Assembly: GCF_003464085.1 (NCBI RefSeq)
Contig: NZ_QSDR01000009.1
Coordinates: forward strand, 62,001-126,000
Length of the DNA: 64,000 bases
Direction: 5' to 3'
DNA from: Clostridium sp. AM58-1XD
GTDB taxonomy: Bacteria > Bacillota > Clostridia > Lachnospirales > Lachnospiraceae
Shown one piece after another: positions 1 through 9,798 of the stretch; the first letter of the stretch is position 1; each line of letters begins with the position of its first letter. Under the pieces are notes generated by a model that was given only the letters and a program-made list of their open reading frames with translations, was not told where the DNA came from and ran no database searches. The position numbers and the translations under genes were made by a program.

Positions 1-130
1 GGGGCTGCTGGGTAATGTAAACCCGCACCTCATAGCCTGCTTTGATGAAGATATCCAGAATTTCTAGCATTTTGCTGCGTATCTTTCCCTTCCCGGAGCG
101 GGGATTGACGATAAATAAGAGTTTTTTCAT
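1..130 (-). CDS. Diacylglycerol kinase family lipid kinase, N-terminal fragment
   Basis: Only the first 43 codons lie in the window; the gene runs off the left edge. The visible start reads MKKLLFIVNPRSGKGK, the opening strand and glycine-rich nucleotide loop (NPxSGxG) of the DAGK_cat/YegS lipid kinase fold. By family it would phosphorylate diacylglycerol or a related lipid at the membrane. The ATG is at 128-130 and lies only four bases past the mutY stop, so it is probably the next gene of the same transcript. Sphingosine-kinase-like or BmrU-like members share this N-terminus, so substrate is open. Confidence 0.75.
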   Translation of the reverse strand, partial: MKKLLFIVNPRSGKGKIRSKMLEILDIFIKAGYEVRVYITQQP

Positions 131-134
131 GCCT

Positions 135-1292
135 TCACCATCTCATTATTTTCATTTTATCAGTTTCATATACCTGCAATGCATTTGGCAGGGGGTATTC
201 TGTTTTCAGCTCGTCTTTATCTGCAAAAATAAAGCCATTCGGCTTTCTGCCTGATATTTCGATCCTATACCCTCTCATATGCCATTCCACATGGGAGAAT
301 ATATGCTTTGCGTCCGGCAGCCTCTCCGTAATGACCGCTGTTTCTTCATCCAGGCCGAATCCCTTAAGAAGTTCATTTCCTTCCGGGTATCCTCCTGTAT
401 TCGGCAGTTCGTAGAGAGAAGCGAGAAGTCCCTGACTGCTCCTTTTTCGTATTCCATACTTTCCTTCCCATTCGATCAGGCAAACGGTCATCTCTTCGAT
501 TTTTCTGGCCTTTTTTCCCGTCTTTACCGGAATCTCTCCCGTAAGTCCCTTTTCAGCAGCTTCGCATACGGAAAGCAGAGGACATTCTTTACAGTGCGGT
601 TCGCCGTTCGGAACACAGACGACAGCTCCAATCTCAATAAGGCCCTGGTTATAGGAAGAAACGGAATGGGGCGGCATAACCTTCCCGATCATTTCTTCAA
701 TTTTCTTTTTCACCGACTGTTTCGCAATATCTTCTCTGCTCCCAGTCACTCTGGAGACCACCCGGAGGACGTTGCCGTCCACAGCCGGGACAGGTATTCC
801 ATAGGCGATTGACGCTACCGCTCCCGCCGTATAGCTTCCGATCCCAGGAAGTTTTATTAATTCTTCATAAGAAGACGGGATTTCTCCGCCGTAGCGCCCC
901 ATTATTTCAATTGCCGCTTTTTTTAAATTTCTGGCCCGGCTGTAATATCCCAGGCCTTCCCACAGTTTCATCAGCCGGTCGTCTTCCACTTCTGCCAGAT
1001 TCCTAACCGCAGGCAGTTCCTTCATAAACCGTTCGAAATATGGTTTCACTGCTTCTACCCTGGTCTGCTGCAGCATGATTTCCGATATCCATACGCGGTA
1101 AGCCTGGGGATTCTCCCTCCAAGGCAGAACTCGCGCATGTTCTTTGTACCAGGCCAGCAGAGGTTTTTCCATCGCCCGCAGCCTGTCTTCTGCCGTAAAA
1201 GAATCTTCGGCAAGCACCTGGATCCTGTCGTACAGGCCGGCCGTAATCCCTTCCATGACGTCACTTTTCCTGCGAATATCACACATAGCCAT
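135..1292 (-). CDS. mutY: Adenine DNA glycosylase MutY
   Basis: Base-excision enzyme removing adenine mispaired with 8-oxoguanine. The 385-residue product shows the catalytic Glu (about residue 71, in WISEIMLQQT), a helix-hairpin-helix LPGIGSYTAGA (148-158), the catalytic Asp of VDGNVLRV (about 172) and a four-cysteine [4Fe-4S] loop C-x7-C-x2-C-x5-C (226-243). The C-terminal third is the NUDIX-like domain that reads 8-oxoG, with a typical HIFSHVEWHM stretch. The ATG at 1290-1292 follows AGAGGG and overlaps the birA stop by 14 bases, indicating translational coupling; a second ATG lies two codons later. Confidence 0.95.
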   Translation of the reverse strand: MAMCDIRRKSDVMEGITAGLYDRIQVLAEDSFTAEDRLRAMEKPLLAWYKEHARVLPWRENPQAYRVWISEIMLQQTRVEAVKPYFERFMKELPAVRNLAEVEDDRLMKLWEGLGYYSRARNLKKAAIEIMGRYGGEIPSSYEELIKLPGIGSYTAGAVASIAYGIPVPAVDGNVLRVVSRVTGSREDIAKQSVKKKIEEMIGKVMPPHSVSSYNQGLIEIGAVVCVPNGEPHCKECPLLSVCEAAEKGLTGEIPVKTGKKARKIEEMTVCLIEWEGKYGIRKRSSQGLLASLYELPNTGGYPEGNELLKGFGLDEETAVITERLPDAKHIFSHVEWHMRGYRIEISGRKPNGFIFADKDELKTEYPLPNALQVYETDKMKIMRW

Positions 1293-2259
1293 AAATCCCT
1301 CTGACTGAGACTTCTCCGGATATCACCCTGCGTACGGAACCATCGTCCATCTGAACCAGGAGTTCTCCGTTTCGATCAATGCCCTGGGAAGTTCCGGAAT
1401 AATTTCCGGACGGCGCCATAATAAGCACTTCTTTGCCGGTATTGACCAGCATCCTGTTATAATCCTCCATAAGCAGGGTCAGATCTCCCGTTTTCTCATA
1501 GCGGCTGTAAAATTCCTCAAATGATTCCATGACCGCCGCGGCGATCTCGCTCCGCGAAAGGCTCTCTTTCTTTTCCAGCAGCAGAGAAGTCGCCTTATCA
1601 CGGATATCCTCCGGAAATTCTTTCTGATTTACATTGATTCCGATCCCGATTACGACGTAATGGATACAGTCCATTTCAGCGCTCATCTCTGTCAGAATGC
1701 CGCATATTTTTTTTCCATTTACCACGATGTCATTGGGCCATTTAATCATCGGATCAAGGCCGGTAACCTGACGAATTCCTTCCGCTACCGCCATAGCCGC
1801 TACTAGCGTCACCATTGAAGCGCAGGACGGAAGAATCTCCGGACGAAGCACAAGGCTCATGTAAACGGCCTCTCCGGAGGGAGACGTCCAGTTTCTTCCA
1901 CGCCTTCCTTTTCCCGCGTTCTGGCAGTCGGCCACTACGAGCGTACCGTGGGGGCATCCATCCTCGGCCAGCTTCTTTCCTCTGTCATTCGTCGAATCCG
2001 TTTCCTGATAATAGACGAGATTTCTTCCTGCCCACTGGCCTTTCATCCTGCTTTCCAATTCCGCTTCCGTCATGACATCAGCCGCTTCCAGCAGATGATA
2101 CCCTCTGTTTCTGACGGCTTCAATCTGATAGCCTTCCTCCTTCAGCTGGTTGATGACTTTCCACACGGCTGTCCTGGAAACCTGGAAATGCTCACACAGC
2201 TCCTGTCCTGATACATATCCGTCCGTCTCCCTTAAAAGTTTTAATATCTCTGTTTTCAA
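1279..2259 (-). CDS. birA: Bifunctional biotin-protein ligase / biotin operon repressor BirA
   Basis: Activates biotin to biotinyl-AMP and transfers it to carboxylase carrier proteins. The N-terminal ~60 residues form a winged helix-turn-helix (SGQELCEHFQVSRTAVWK), so it likely also represses biotin genes. The ligase core carries the biotinyl-AMP loop GKGRRGRNW and the KWPNDI motif with its catalytic Lys. I place the start at a TTG (2257-2259): it gives the usual MKTEILKLL start, has GGGGGTGA just upstream, and begins right after the preceding gene stops. An in-frame ATG at 2286 would add nine atypical residues and overlap that gene. Minus-strand operon with argF upstream and mutY downstream. 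Confidence 0.93.
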   Translation of the reverse strand: MKTEILKLLRETDGYVSGQELCEHFQVSRTAVWKVINQLKEEGYQIEAVRNRGYHLLEAADVMTEAELESRMKGQWAGRNLVYYQETDSTNDRGKKLAEDGCPHGTLVVADCQNAGKGRRGRNWTSPSGEAVYMSLVLRPEILPSCASMVTLVAAMAVAEGIRQVTGLDPMIKWPNDIVVNGKKICGILTEMSAEMDCIHYVVIGIGINVNQKEFPEDIRDKATSLLLEKKESLSRSEIAAAVMESFEEFYSRYEKTGDLTLLMEDYNRMLVNTGKEVLIMAPSGNYSGTSQGIDRNGELLVQMDDGSVRRVISGEVSVRGIYGYV

Positions 2260-2263
2260 GCCA

Positions 2264-2569
2264 TCACCCCCAAATGCTGACAGCACTCACAATGCTGATG
2301 ATAATGAGCAGCATGCCGACGGATATCTGCGCATAGCCGCCTCTTCTGGACCGCTTGTCATGGCCTCCGCCTTTTATATGGCAAACGCCGGTCGTGAGAT
2401 TCAGAACCGCTCCCAGCAAAAAAATCGCCGGGAACATGACCATGTGATCTTCCGGATTCAGAAACGAAATCACTGCCAGGATAACGATTACGGCTCCAAT
2501 GACAATATGCAGGATATCCAGAAACATCGTCGTATTCCTGGGATTTTTTTTCTTATCCTGAACAAACAT
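2264..2569 (-). CDS. Small conserved membrane protein, function unknown
   Basis: A 101-residue protein with three hydrophobic segments (about residues 16-38, 45-62 and 80-100) separated by a basic loop (HDKRSRRGG). It resembles the small DUF6637-type integral membrane proteins of Clostridia, but I cannot assign a role. Its ATG shares one base with the argF stop (TAATG arrangement), so translation is probably coupled to argF. No signal peptide distinct from the first membrane segment, no conserved catalytic residue and no metal site are visible. Confidence 0.8.
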   Translation of the reverse strand: MFVQDKKKNPRNTTMFLDILHIVIGAVIVILAVISFLNPEDHMVMFPAIFLLGAVLNLTTGVCHIKGGGHDKRSRRGGYAQISVGMLLIIISIVSAVSIWG

Positions 2570-3507
2570 TACTGATCTCCCAACGTAGCAACCATGACTG
2601 CTTTTATGGTATGCATACGGTTTTCCGCTTCGTCAAATACTACGGAAGCTTTCGATTCAAATACTTCTTCTGTTACTTCATTTCCCTTAACTGCCGGCAA
2701 ACAGTGCATGAAGATAGTCGTATCCTTTCCCGTTCTGGCCATCAATTCTGCATTCACCTGGAACGGTTTTAAAAGAGCCACACGCTCCGCAGCCTTATCC
2801 TCTTCTCCCATGGAACACCACACGTCCGTATAAATGGCATCTGCTCCCTTTACATCATCGATATCGTCACTGATTGCAACCGTACTTCCTGCCGCTTTTG
2901 CATAACCTCTGCAAAGGTTTACCAGCTCCTCCTTCGGCCACAGGGACTTAGGCGCCAGAATGGTAAAGTTAACGCCTACCTTGCTGCAGCCGATCATAAG
3001 GCTGTTGGCCATATTGTTGCGTCCGTCCCCTGCATAAACGAAATTCAGGCCCTTTAGATATTTGTAATGTTCTTTCAAGGTGAGCAGATCAGCCAGAATC
3101 TGTGTCGGATGGTAATCATCAGTCAGGCCGTTCCACACAGGGACGCCTGCATATTCGGCCAGCGCCTCTACGGTGCTGTGCTTAAAGCCGCGGAATTCGA
3201 TGCCGTCAAAAAGCCTTCCCATAACGCGCGCCGTATCTTCCACGCTCTCCTTATGGCCCAGCTGGATATCATCCTTTCCCAGATATTCCGGATGGCCGCC
3301 CTCGTCCACGCATGCAACTACAAAGGAACACCGCGTTCTCGTTGACGGCTTTTCGAAGATCAGCGCAATATTTTTTCCCTTCAGGGAACTGCCCGTAATG
3401 CCCTTCTTCTTGTCAGCCTTCAGCTTTGCTGCCAGTTCGATCAGATATTCAATTTCCTCCGGCGTATAATCCTTCAGTGTTATAAAATTTCTGCCCTTTA
3501 AGTTCAT
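2569..3507 (-). CDS. argF: Ornithine carbamoyltransferase
   Basis: Makes citrulline from ornithine and carbamoyl phosphate (arginine synthesis, or in reverse in arginine fermentation). The 312-residue length matches the family. Visible motifs are the carbamoyl-phosphate loop STRTRCSF, the HPTQ motif, the ornithine-side DVWCSMGEE region and the catalytic FMHCLP near the C-terminus. No other arginine genes are adjacent, so anabolic versus catabolic use cannot be told; the neighbours look housekeeping, which favours a biosynthetic role. Confidence 0.95.
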   Translation of the reverse strand: MNLKGRNFITLKDYTPEEIEYLIELAAKLKADKKKGITGSSLKGKNIALIFEKPSTRTRCSFVVACVDEGGHPEYLGKDDIQLGHKESVEDTARVMGRLFDGIEFRGFKHSTVEALAEYAGVPVWNGLTDDYHPTQILADLLTLKEHYKYLKGLNFVYAGDGRNNMANSLMIGCSKVGVNFTILAPKSLWPKEELVNLCRGYAKAAGSTVAISDDIDDVKGADAIYTDVWCSMGEEDKAAERVALLKPFQVNAELMARTGKDTTIFMHCLPAVKGNEVTEEVFESKASVVFDEAENRMHTIKAVMVATLGDQ

Positions 3508-3578
3508 GATGATTACCCTCTTTCCTTTTATCTTAATGAATCGAATATTTTTATAATCTGCTTCTTAAATCGGCCGGT

Positions 3579-4514
3579 CTACTGCGGATCGTCTTTTCCG
3601 CCTACTTCTGCGATTGTCTTCACAAGGCCTGCAATTCCCTGAATATCGGAAGGAATAATGATTTTCGTGGCCTTACCGTCCGCAGCCTTTGCAAATGCTT
3701 CCAGGCTCTTGATCTGAAGAACGGCGCTGTCCGCTCCCGCCTCTTTAATCATACGGATACCGTCTGCGTTCGCCTGCTGAATCTTCAGAATCGCTTCTGC
3801 CTGGCCTTCCGCCTCTTTAATCCGCTTTTCTTTCTCTGCCTCTGCATGAAGGATCGCCGCCTGTTTCTCCGCTTCCGCGTCGAGGATTGCCGATTCTTTC
3901 TTACCTTCTGCCACAAGGATGGTAGACTTCTTCTGGCCTTCCGCAATCAGGATCGCCTCTCGTCTTTCACGCTCCGCCTTCATCTGCTTCTCCATTGCAT
4001 CCTGAATTGCCGACGGAGGAATGATATTTTTCAGCTCTACACGGTTTACCTTAATTCCCCATGGATCTGTTGCCATATCGAGCGAAGCCCTCATCTTCGT
4101 GTTGATCGTCTCTCTGGAAGTGAGTGTCTGATCCAGTTCCAGGTCACCGATAATATTACGAAGCGTTGTAGCCGTCAGATTTTCAATGGCCATGATTGGA
4201 TTTTCGACGCCGTATGCATACAATTTTGGATCTGTAATCTGGAAAAATACAACCGTGTCAATTCGCATGGTGACATTGTCCTTCGTAATAACAGGCTGCG
4301 GAGCAAAATCTACAACCTGCTCCTTCAGAACCACCCGCTTTGCTACCCTGTCGATAAACGGCATTTTAAAGTGCAGTCCTACCGGCCATGTCGCCAGATA
4401 TGCTCCCAGTCTTTCCACGACGATGGCATGCGCCTGCGGAACAATTTTTATGCAGGAAGCCAACAGTATCAAAACAATAATAAATAAAACAATTACTCCA
4501 AAAAATCCCATCAT
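3579..4514 (-). CDS. SPFH/Band 7 membrane protein (stomatin/QmcA-like)
   Basis: A single N-terminal membrane segment (about residues 3-22) is followed by a Band 7/SPFH domain (VVERLGAYLATWPVGLHF onward) and a long Ala/Glu/Lys-rich coiled coil with repeated EAEKQAAIL-type units. Proteins of this kind oligomerise into rings or flotillin-like microdomains and often associate with membrane proteases. The gene overlaps the upstream nfeD by four bases (ATGA), the classic NfeD-stomatin pair, which is the strongest functional hint. The adjacent ATG codons at the start leave a one-codon ambiguity. Confidence 0.92.
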   Translation of the reverse strand: MMGFFGVIVLFIIVLILLASCIKIVPQAHAIVVERLGAYLATWPVGLHFKMPFIDRVAKRVVLKEQVVDFAPQPVITKDNVTMRIDTVVFFQITDPKLYAYGVENPIMAIENLTATTLRNIIGDLELDQTLTSRETINTKMRASLDMATDPWGIKVNRVELKNIIPPSAIQDAMEKQMKAERERREAILIAEGQKKSTILVAEGKKESAILDAEAEKQAAILHAEAEKEKRIKEAEGQAEAILKIQQANADGIRMIKEAGADSAVLQIKSLEAFAKAADGKATKIIIPSDIQGIAGLVKTIAEVGGKDDPQ

Positions 4515-4966
4515 AATCTTTCTTTTCCTCCTTGATCTGTCAAATCAGCTACCATCAGTTTCACGCCTTTGATTTCCATGATCTTCACCATGTCTCCGGC
4601 TTTGTACTTCTTCATCGGGTCCGCAGCCCTGGCCGTCCATTCCTGGCCATCCACTACGGCTGTTCCTGTTCCGGCGTCATTGTCAATGTCCGCCGTGACC
4701 TTTGCCTTTCTTCCCACAAGGCTGTCGGCATTTGTCTTAGGCGTATCCCGGTTAATATACTTTGCAGCGAACGGCCTTGTAAAAAACAAAAGGATAAATG
4801 ATACTGCCACAAATACGGAAAGCTGGACCTTAATGCCTGCTCCCGCCAGGGAACAGAAAAATGCTGCCAGCGCGCCGCCTGCAAACCATATGGTCGTTAG
4901 GGCCATTGTAGCCGCTTCAATGCCGACTAAGATTACAAAACCAATCAGCCAGTAAATGGTCGTCAT
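4511..4966 (-). CDS. nfeD: NfeD family membrane protein
   Basis: A short NfeD (151 residues): three or four membrane segments in the first ~75 residues, then the C-terminal OB-fold domain (GRKAKVTADIDNDAGTG ... AGDMVKIMEIKGVKLMV). It lacks the N-terminal ClpP-like protease half of long NfeD proteins. It is coupled by a four-base overlap to the SPFH gene; the two products are expected to act together at the membrane. The ATG at 4966 has GGAGG six bases upstream and starts four bases after the methyltransferase stop. Confidence 0.9.
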   Translation of the reverse strand: MTTIYWLIGFVILVGIEAATMALTTIWFAGGALAAFFCSLAGAGIKVQLSVFVAVSFILLFFTRPFAAKYINRDTPKTNADSLVGRKAKVTADIDNDAGTGTAVVDGQEWTARAADPMKKYKAGDMVKIMEIKGVKLMVADLTDQGGKERL

Positions 4967-4969
4967 CTG

Positions 4970-5752
4970 CTACCTCCTCCTTCTCTGCCTTGCGGCTTCA
5001 AACATTAAAACGGAAGCCGCTACAGCCGCATTCAGGGATTCTACTTTTCCCAACATCGGTATTTTTATGCAGCAGTCCGCCAAATCAGCGGCTTCTTCCG
5101 AAAGCCCTTTTGCCTCATTGCCGATCATAAACGCTGAATCCGCCGCATAATTTCCCTCGTCATAGTCGCTCTTTCCCCTTAAATGGGCTGCATAGAAGCG
5201 AATTCCTTCTCTTTTCATGGAATTCACCGTTTCTTTCAGATCATCTGTATAGATAAACGGGACACGGTAAACTGCTCCCATCGTGGAACGGATTACCTTT
5301 GGGCTGAATATATCCGCCGTTTCCCGGTTCATCACAACTCCTGTAACTCCTGCCCCTTCTCCTGCCCGGATAATCGTACCGAGATTTCCCGGATCCTGAA
5401 GCGTCTCCAATACGATGACAAGAGCCGGACCGGTCTGCTTTCTCCGTATCAGATCTTCCATTTTCCAGGAAGGCTGCCGGACCAGCGCCAGGATTCCCTG
5501 AGGCGTCTGCGTATCGGCCATGTACTTCATCACTTCTCCGGAGACCGTCTCATACCTGTATCCTGAGACAACCGATTCGTGGTTTTTCAGAAAGCTCTCT
5601 GAAACATATACCTTTTCGATCCATTCTTTTGGGGCCTCTTCAAACATCTTCGGGCCTTCCGCCAGGAAAAGCCCTGTTTCTTTTCTGAGCTTTGCTTTCT
5701 TTGCCAGCGCATTTACCTGCTTTACCTGACTGTTTGCTGTACTCGTTATCAT
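4970..5752 (-). CDS. TrmH/SpoU-family RNA 2'-O-methyltransferase
   Basis: A 260-residue SPOUT enzyme expected to methylate a ribose 2'-OH in rRNA or tRNA with S-adenosylmethionine. The N-terminal ~90 residues form the small RNA-binding substrate domain. The three knot motifs are visible: NLGTIIRAGEGAG, FMIGNEAKGLS and the C-terminal VESLNAAVAASVLMFEA. The exact target (RlmB-like G2251 or TsnR-like sites) cannot be decided from sequence. It lies between nadE and nfeD in the minus-strand run. Confidence 0.9.
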   Translation of the reverse strand: MITSTANSQVKQVNALAKKAKLRKETGLFLAEGPKMFEEAPKEWIEKVYVSESFLKNHESVVSGYRYETVSGEVMKYMADTQTPQGILALVRQPSWKMEDLIRRKQTGPALVIVLETLQDPGNLGTIIRAGEGAGVTGVVMNRETADIFSPKVIRSTMGAVYRVPFIYTDDLKETVNSMKREGIRFYAAHLRGKSDYDEGNYAADSAFMIGNEAKGLSEEAADLADCCIKIPMLGKVESLNAAVAASVLMFEAARQRRRR

Positions 5753-5770
5753 ATGCTTATCTTTTCTCCG

Positions 5771-7687
5771 TTATTTCTCCAGTTCTTCCACTTCCTCCAT
5801 CCAGAGCCTTCCCGATGCGTCGCTTGGCATGCGCAGGTCACCTCTCGGTGAGACTGCCACCGAACCAACCTTTGGTCCGTCCGGCAGACAGGAACGCTTA
5901 AACTGCTGTGTGAAGAAGCGGCGGTAAAACACCTTCAGCCATTTCAGAACCGTTTCCTTCTCATATAAACCGTCAAAGGCTGTCCGCGCCAGGCGATAGA
6001 CTTTAGACGGCGTATAGCCGTACCTCAGTATCTGATAGAGGAAAAAGTCGTGAAGCTCATATGGTCCCACCAGGTCCTCTGTTTTCTGCGAAATATCGCC
6101 GTCCTCCGGCGGAAGCAGTTCCGGGCTCACCGGCGTATCCAGTACGTCCATCAGTACCGCAGCCAGTTCCTTCTCTCCGCATGTATCTGCAAAGTAGCGG
6201 ACGAGATGGCGTACCAGTGTTTTTGGAACCGATGCGTTGACCCCGTACATGGACATGTGATCTCCATTGTACGTCGCCCATCCAAGAGCCAGTTCCGACA
6301 TATCTCCGGTGCCGATGACCATTCCGCCCATCTGATTGGCTATATCCATGAGTACCTGCGTCCGTTCTCTGGCCTGGGAATTCTCATATGTGACATCATG
6401 GTTTGACATATCGTGTCCGATATCCTTAAAATGCAGGGTAACGGCTTCTCTGATATCCACCTCCTGCAGTCTGGCACCCGTCTTTTCGGCCATGACACAT
6501 GCATTCTGATATGTCCTGTCCGTCGTTCCGAAACAGGGCATGGTAACACATAAAATCTGATCTCTGGGAATGGCGCAGAGGTCGAAGGCTCTGGCTGTCA
6601 CAAGGAGGGCCAGGGTGGAATCGAGTCCCCCCGAAAGCCCGAGAACAGCAGTTTTGCATCCGGTGTGCTCCAGCCGCTTTTTCAGTCCCATCGCCTGGAT
6701 GGAAAGAATTTCCTCACATCGTTTTGACCGTTCAGCCGGATTGTCCGGCACGAAGGGGGCCGGATCGATAAACCGCTCCAGCACTGTATCTTCCACATGG
6801 AGGGAAAATTCTGCCATCCAGTATTCTTCCCTGCCCTTTATCTTAAATGTGCTCATTTTCCGTCTTTCTGATTCAATCCGTTCCAGATCGATATCAGCCG
6901 TCAGAATGCCCGTCTCAAACCGCTTCGATTCAGAGAGGCACGTTCCATTCTCCGCAATGATATTGTGGCCGCCGAAAACAAGATCCTGTGTGGACTCACC
7001 GTCACCTGCATTGGCATAAACATAGGCACATACCAGCCTCGCGGACTGCCCCCAGATCAGAGTATCCCGGTAGCTGCTCTTTCCCGTGGTCTCATCGCTT
7101 GCCGAGCAGTTGACAATCACTGTAGCTCCCGCCTGGGCATGAGCGATACTGGGCGGACATGCCACCCATACGTCCTCGCAGATTTCCGCACCGATCACTA
7201 GATCGGGTATTTCCCTGCACGTAAAAAGGATATTGCCGCCAAAAGGTACTTTTCCTGCGCCGCAGCTGACCAGCCTGACTTTTCCCTCTCCCGACTCGAA
7301 ATTTCTGGCCTCATAGAATTCTCCGTAATTCGGAAGGTTGCGCTTCGTCACAAGCCCGAGGACTTCTCCGTCCTGCAAGGCTGCCGCCACGTTGTACAGC
7401 TTGCCGTTTTCTTCCCATGGAAGGCCTACAAACGATATCATATCGGAACCTTTCGTCTCTGCCGCCAGCAAAAGCAGCTCCTCTCTTGCCTTTCTGATCA
7501 GCGCCTTCTGTCCGAACAGATCTCCGCATGTATATGCCGTCAGGGCCAGCTCCGGAAACACCATAATCTTGACATGCCTTTCCTGCCCTTCTTTCATCAT
7601 TATGCTGATCTGTTCCCTGTTCCAGGAAGGATCGGCCACTTTAACTTTCGGAGTTGCCGCAGCAACTTTTATAAAACCGTCTTTCAT
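5771..7687 (-). CDS. nadE: Glutamine-dependent NAD+ synthetase
   Basis: Converts nicotinate adenine dinucleotide to NAD+ using ammonia released from glutamine. The 638 residues divide into an N-terminal nitrilase-type glutaminase (Glu of FPELALTAYTCGD, Lys of TKRNLPNYGEF, Cys of GAEICEDVW) and a C-terminal ATP-pyrophosphatase with the PP-loop LGLSGGLDSTLA. All three catalytic glutaminase residues are present. The ATG at 7687 has AGGAG eight bases upstream and begins four bases after the MATE gene stops, so the two are probably cotranscribed. Confidence 0.95.
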   Translation of the reverse strand: MKDGFIKVAAATPKVKVADPSWNREQISIMMKEGQERHVKIMVFPELALTAYTCGDLFGQKALIRKAREELLLLAAETKGSDMISFVGLPWEENGKLYNVAAALQDGEVLGLVTKRNLPNYGEFYEARNFESGEGKVRLVSCGAGKVPFGGNILFTCREIPDLVIGAEICEDVWVACPPSIAHAQAGATVIVNCSASDETTGKSSYRDTLIWGQSARLVCAYVYANAGDGESTQDLVFGGHNIIAENGTCLSESKRFETGILTADIDLERIESERRKMSTFKIKGREEYWMAEFSLHVEDTVLERFIDPAPFVPDNPAERSKRCEEILSIQAMGLKKRLEHTGCKTAVLGLSGGLDSTLALLVTARAFDLCAIPRDQILCVTMPCFGTTDRTYQNACVMAEKTGARLQEVDIREAVTLHFKDIGHDMSNHDVTYENSQARERTQVLMDIANQMGGMVIGTGDMSELALGWATYNGDHMSMYGVNASVPKTLVRHLVRYFADTCGEKELAAVLMDVLDTPVSPELLPPEDGDISQKTEDLVGPYELHDFFLYQILRYGYTPSKVYRLARTAFDGLYEKETVLKWLKVFYRRFFTQQFKRSCLPDGPKVGSVAVSPRGDLRMPSDASGRLWMEEVEELEK

Positions 7688-7691
7688 ATGA

Positions 7692-9089
7692 TTAACTCCT
7701 GCTCTGTATTGTTTGTTCCCTCATGCCATCCTCCGTTTTCGGAAGCCAGTGCACTTTCCAGCAGTATACGAAATCCATGAGCACCGTGGTGATCCATGTA
7801 ATCGGGTAACACCACATAACCGCTTCATAGCTTGGAAAATGAGGTACTAAGAAATTAATATATATCATGCGCAGCACGCACATATTCCCAATTCCGATCA
7901 TCATGGCTGCAAAAGTTCTTCCCGCTCCGCGGTACGCTCCCATGAGCACCTGATGTACAGCCATAGTCACATAAAACGCCAAAATAATCCTTATGGTTTT
8001 ACAGCCGTATTCAATGATTTCCACGTCGTCTGTAAAAATGCCGATAATCTGCCTGCCTCCGAAATAAAGGGCTATGGAAACAGCCAGCGTATAGGACGCG
8101 CTTATAATAATATTCTGAATAATTCCCTTCTTTACCCGGTCGACCCTGCCGGCCCCGATGTTCTGTCCCGTAAAGGTGGTCGCAGCCATACACGTACTCT
8201 GAAGGGGCAGGAGCACGAAGCCGTCTACCTTGGAATAAGCCCCGTATCCAGCCACGGCCGCAGAGCCGAAGACATTGACGTTTGCCTGGACGATTACGTT
8301 GGAAAGGCTGATAATGGATTGCTGCAGGCCGCTGGGAAGACCGATTGCCAGAATCCGCCTCATCATGCGCCTGTCGATTTTAATCTGCGACAGCACGACC
8401 CGGTAAGGGCCCTGTGATCTGACAAGAGCCCTCATCACCAGAACTGCGGAAACAGCCTGGGCAATGACCGTCGCATAACCTACACCGCTTATCCCCATCC
8501 GGAACCAGATTACAAATACGAGGTCCAGAATGATATTTACAACAGAAGACACACACAAATAGTACAGCGGTCTCTTGGAATCCCCCACCGCGCGCAGGAT
8601 TCCTGCGCCCATGTTATAGACCAGATTAAACAGGGAACCGCAGAAAAATATCTGAAAATAAAGGATGGAGCTGTCCAGCACATCTGCCGGAGTCTTCACC
8701 CACCGCAAAATCACCGGTGCCAGGAAATATCCCGCCGCCGTAAGCACAATCCCGCCGATGATGCTGAAGGCCATACACGTATGAACCGCCCAGTAAAGCT
8801 TCTTATCGTCTCCCGCTCCGTAATACTGTGAAATAATAACCCCGGCTCCCGTCGCCGTCCCGAGGAACATGCCGATCACCAGGTTGATAATCGGATTGCT
8901 TGTCCCTACAGCCGCCAGGGCCTGCTTGCCTACAAAGTTTCCTACCACGATGGAATCCACCGTATTGTAAAGCTGCTGAAAAAGATTGCCCACAAGAAGC
9001 GGCAGGGAGAATGCCAGAAGCTGTTTCCATATCACCCCTTCCGTCATATTCATGCCCTGCTGGGATGATGCCGTTCCCCCCTGTGTCAA
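7692..9089 (-). CDS. MATE family multidrug/cation efflux transporter
   Basis: A 465-residue protein with about twelve hydrophobic segments in two homologous halves and the MATE signature near the N-terminus (LPLLVGNLFQQLYNTVDSIVVG). Members export drugs, dyes or metabolites in exchange for Na+ or H+; the substrate here is unknown. The start appears to be TTG at 9087-9089, with GAAGG seven bases upstream; an in-frame ATG twelve codons later is the alternative. A second MATE gene of a different subtype is at 15.5-16.9 kb. Confidence 0.92.
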   Translation of the reverse strand: MTQGGTASSQQGMNMTEGVIWKQLLAFSLPLLVGNLFQQLYNTVDSIVVGNFVGKQALAAVGTSNPIINLVIGMFLGTATGAGVIISQYYGAGDDKKLYWAVHTCMAFSIIGGIVLTAAGYFLAPVILRWVKTPADVLDSSILYFQIFFCGSLFNLVYNMGAGILRAVGDSKRPLYYLCVSSVVNIILDLVFVIWFRMGISGVGYATVIAQAVSAVLVMRALVRSQGPYRVVLSQIKIDRRMMRRILAIGLPSGLQQSIISLSNVIVQANVNVFGSAAVAGYGAYSKVDGFVLLPLQSTCMAATTFTGQNIGAGRVDRVKKGIIQNIIISASYTLAVSIALYFGGRQIIGIFTDDVEIIEYGCKTIRIILAFYVTMAVHQVLMGAYRGAGRTFAAMMIGIGNMCVLRMIYINFLVPHFPSYEAVMWCYPITWITTVLMDFVYCWKVHWLPKTEDGMREQTIQSRS

Positions 9090-9157
9090 GTCATCGCCTT
9101 CTTTCGTATCCGTTTTTCCTGTAGCTACATAATATCATATTTTCTATAATTGTAAAA

Positions 9158-9798
9158 CTAAAATAATTTACGCCACCACAGATAAGAGGCGATACATGGA
9201 ACGAATGCCGAAGCCATCACCGCCGTGATCCCCAGGCAAATGCCGCAGGTTCCGGTAGAATGAACATCGAACCAGCCATAATGAGGCCTGCCCAGAACAT
9301 CATCTTTCCTCCCAGCCTGTGTGTTTTTCTCCATATCTCTTCGTTGGAAATCGTCCAGGGCGTCTTAATTCCCATATAGAAATTACTTTTGATCTTAGGC
9401 ATATAATTTCCGATCACCATAAGAAGTGCTCCGATCACAACGCTCGTCCACTTTCCCACGGAAATTCTTCCCGGATGAAACGATTCGCTGATTACTATGG
9501 AAATGACAAATATCATCACAGCCTGGATCAAAAGGCAGAAAACATCATAAAAGCGGCCGAATTTCTCATAATTCTTCCGTTTCGGGTCTATATGCGGAAG
9601 CACGTCAAATGTAGCCGCCAGCACAGCCATCATCCCTACCATCATCCAGATCTGAATTTTTGAGCCGTAGGAGCACGTCCCGTCAACGCTCCACTGGAGA
9701 GGTATTTCTGCAGGCAGGCTGCCATATACTATCCCTACAACGGCTGTAGCCAGAACCGGCATCATATAATTTATAATTCTCAATTTCTTATTTTTCAT
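9158..9798 (-). CDS. sdpI: SdpI-family immunity/DUF1648 membrane protein with a 3' frameshift
   Basis: SdpI-like proteins protect against the SDP toxin and sequester SdpR. The continuous frame (9217-9798, 193 residues) has the DUF1648 N-terminus (LPAEIPLQWSVDG), further membrane segments and the conserved FYMGIKTPWTISNEEIWRKTH motif. It ends abruptly in AAFAWGSRR. Adding one base in the GG at about 9252 (coding CCGGGAACC expected, CCGGAACC present) opens a frame encoding another hydrophobic helix that ends in ASYLWWRKLF and stops at 9158, the normal family ending. I therefore give the restored extent. It overlaps the upstream regulator by 11 bases. Confidence 0.85.
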
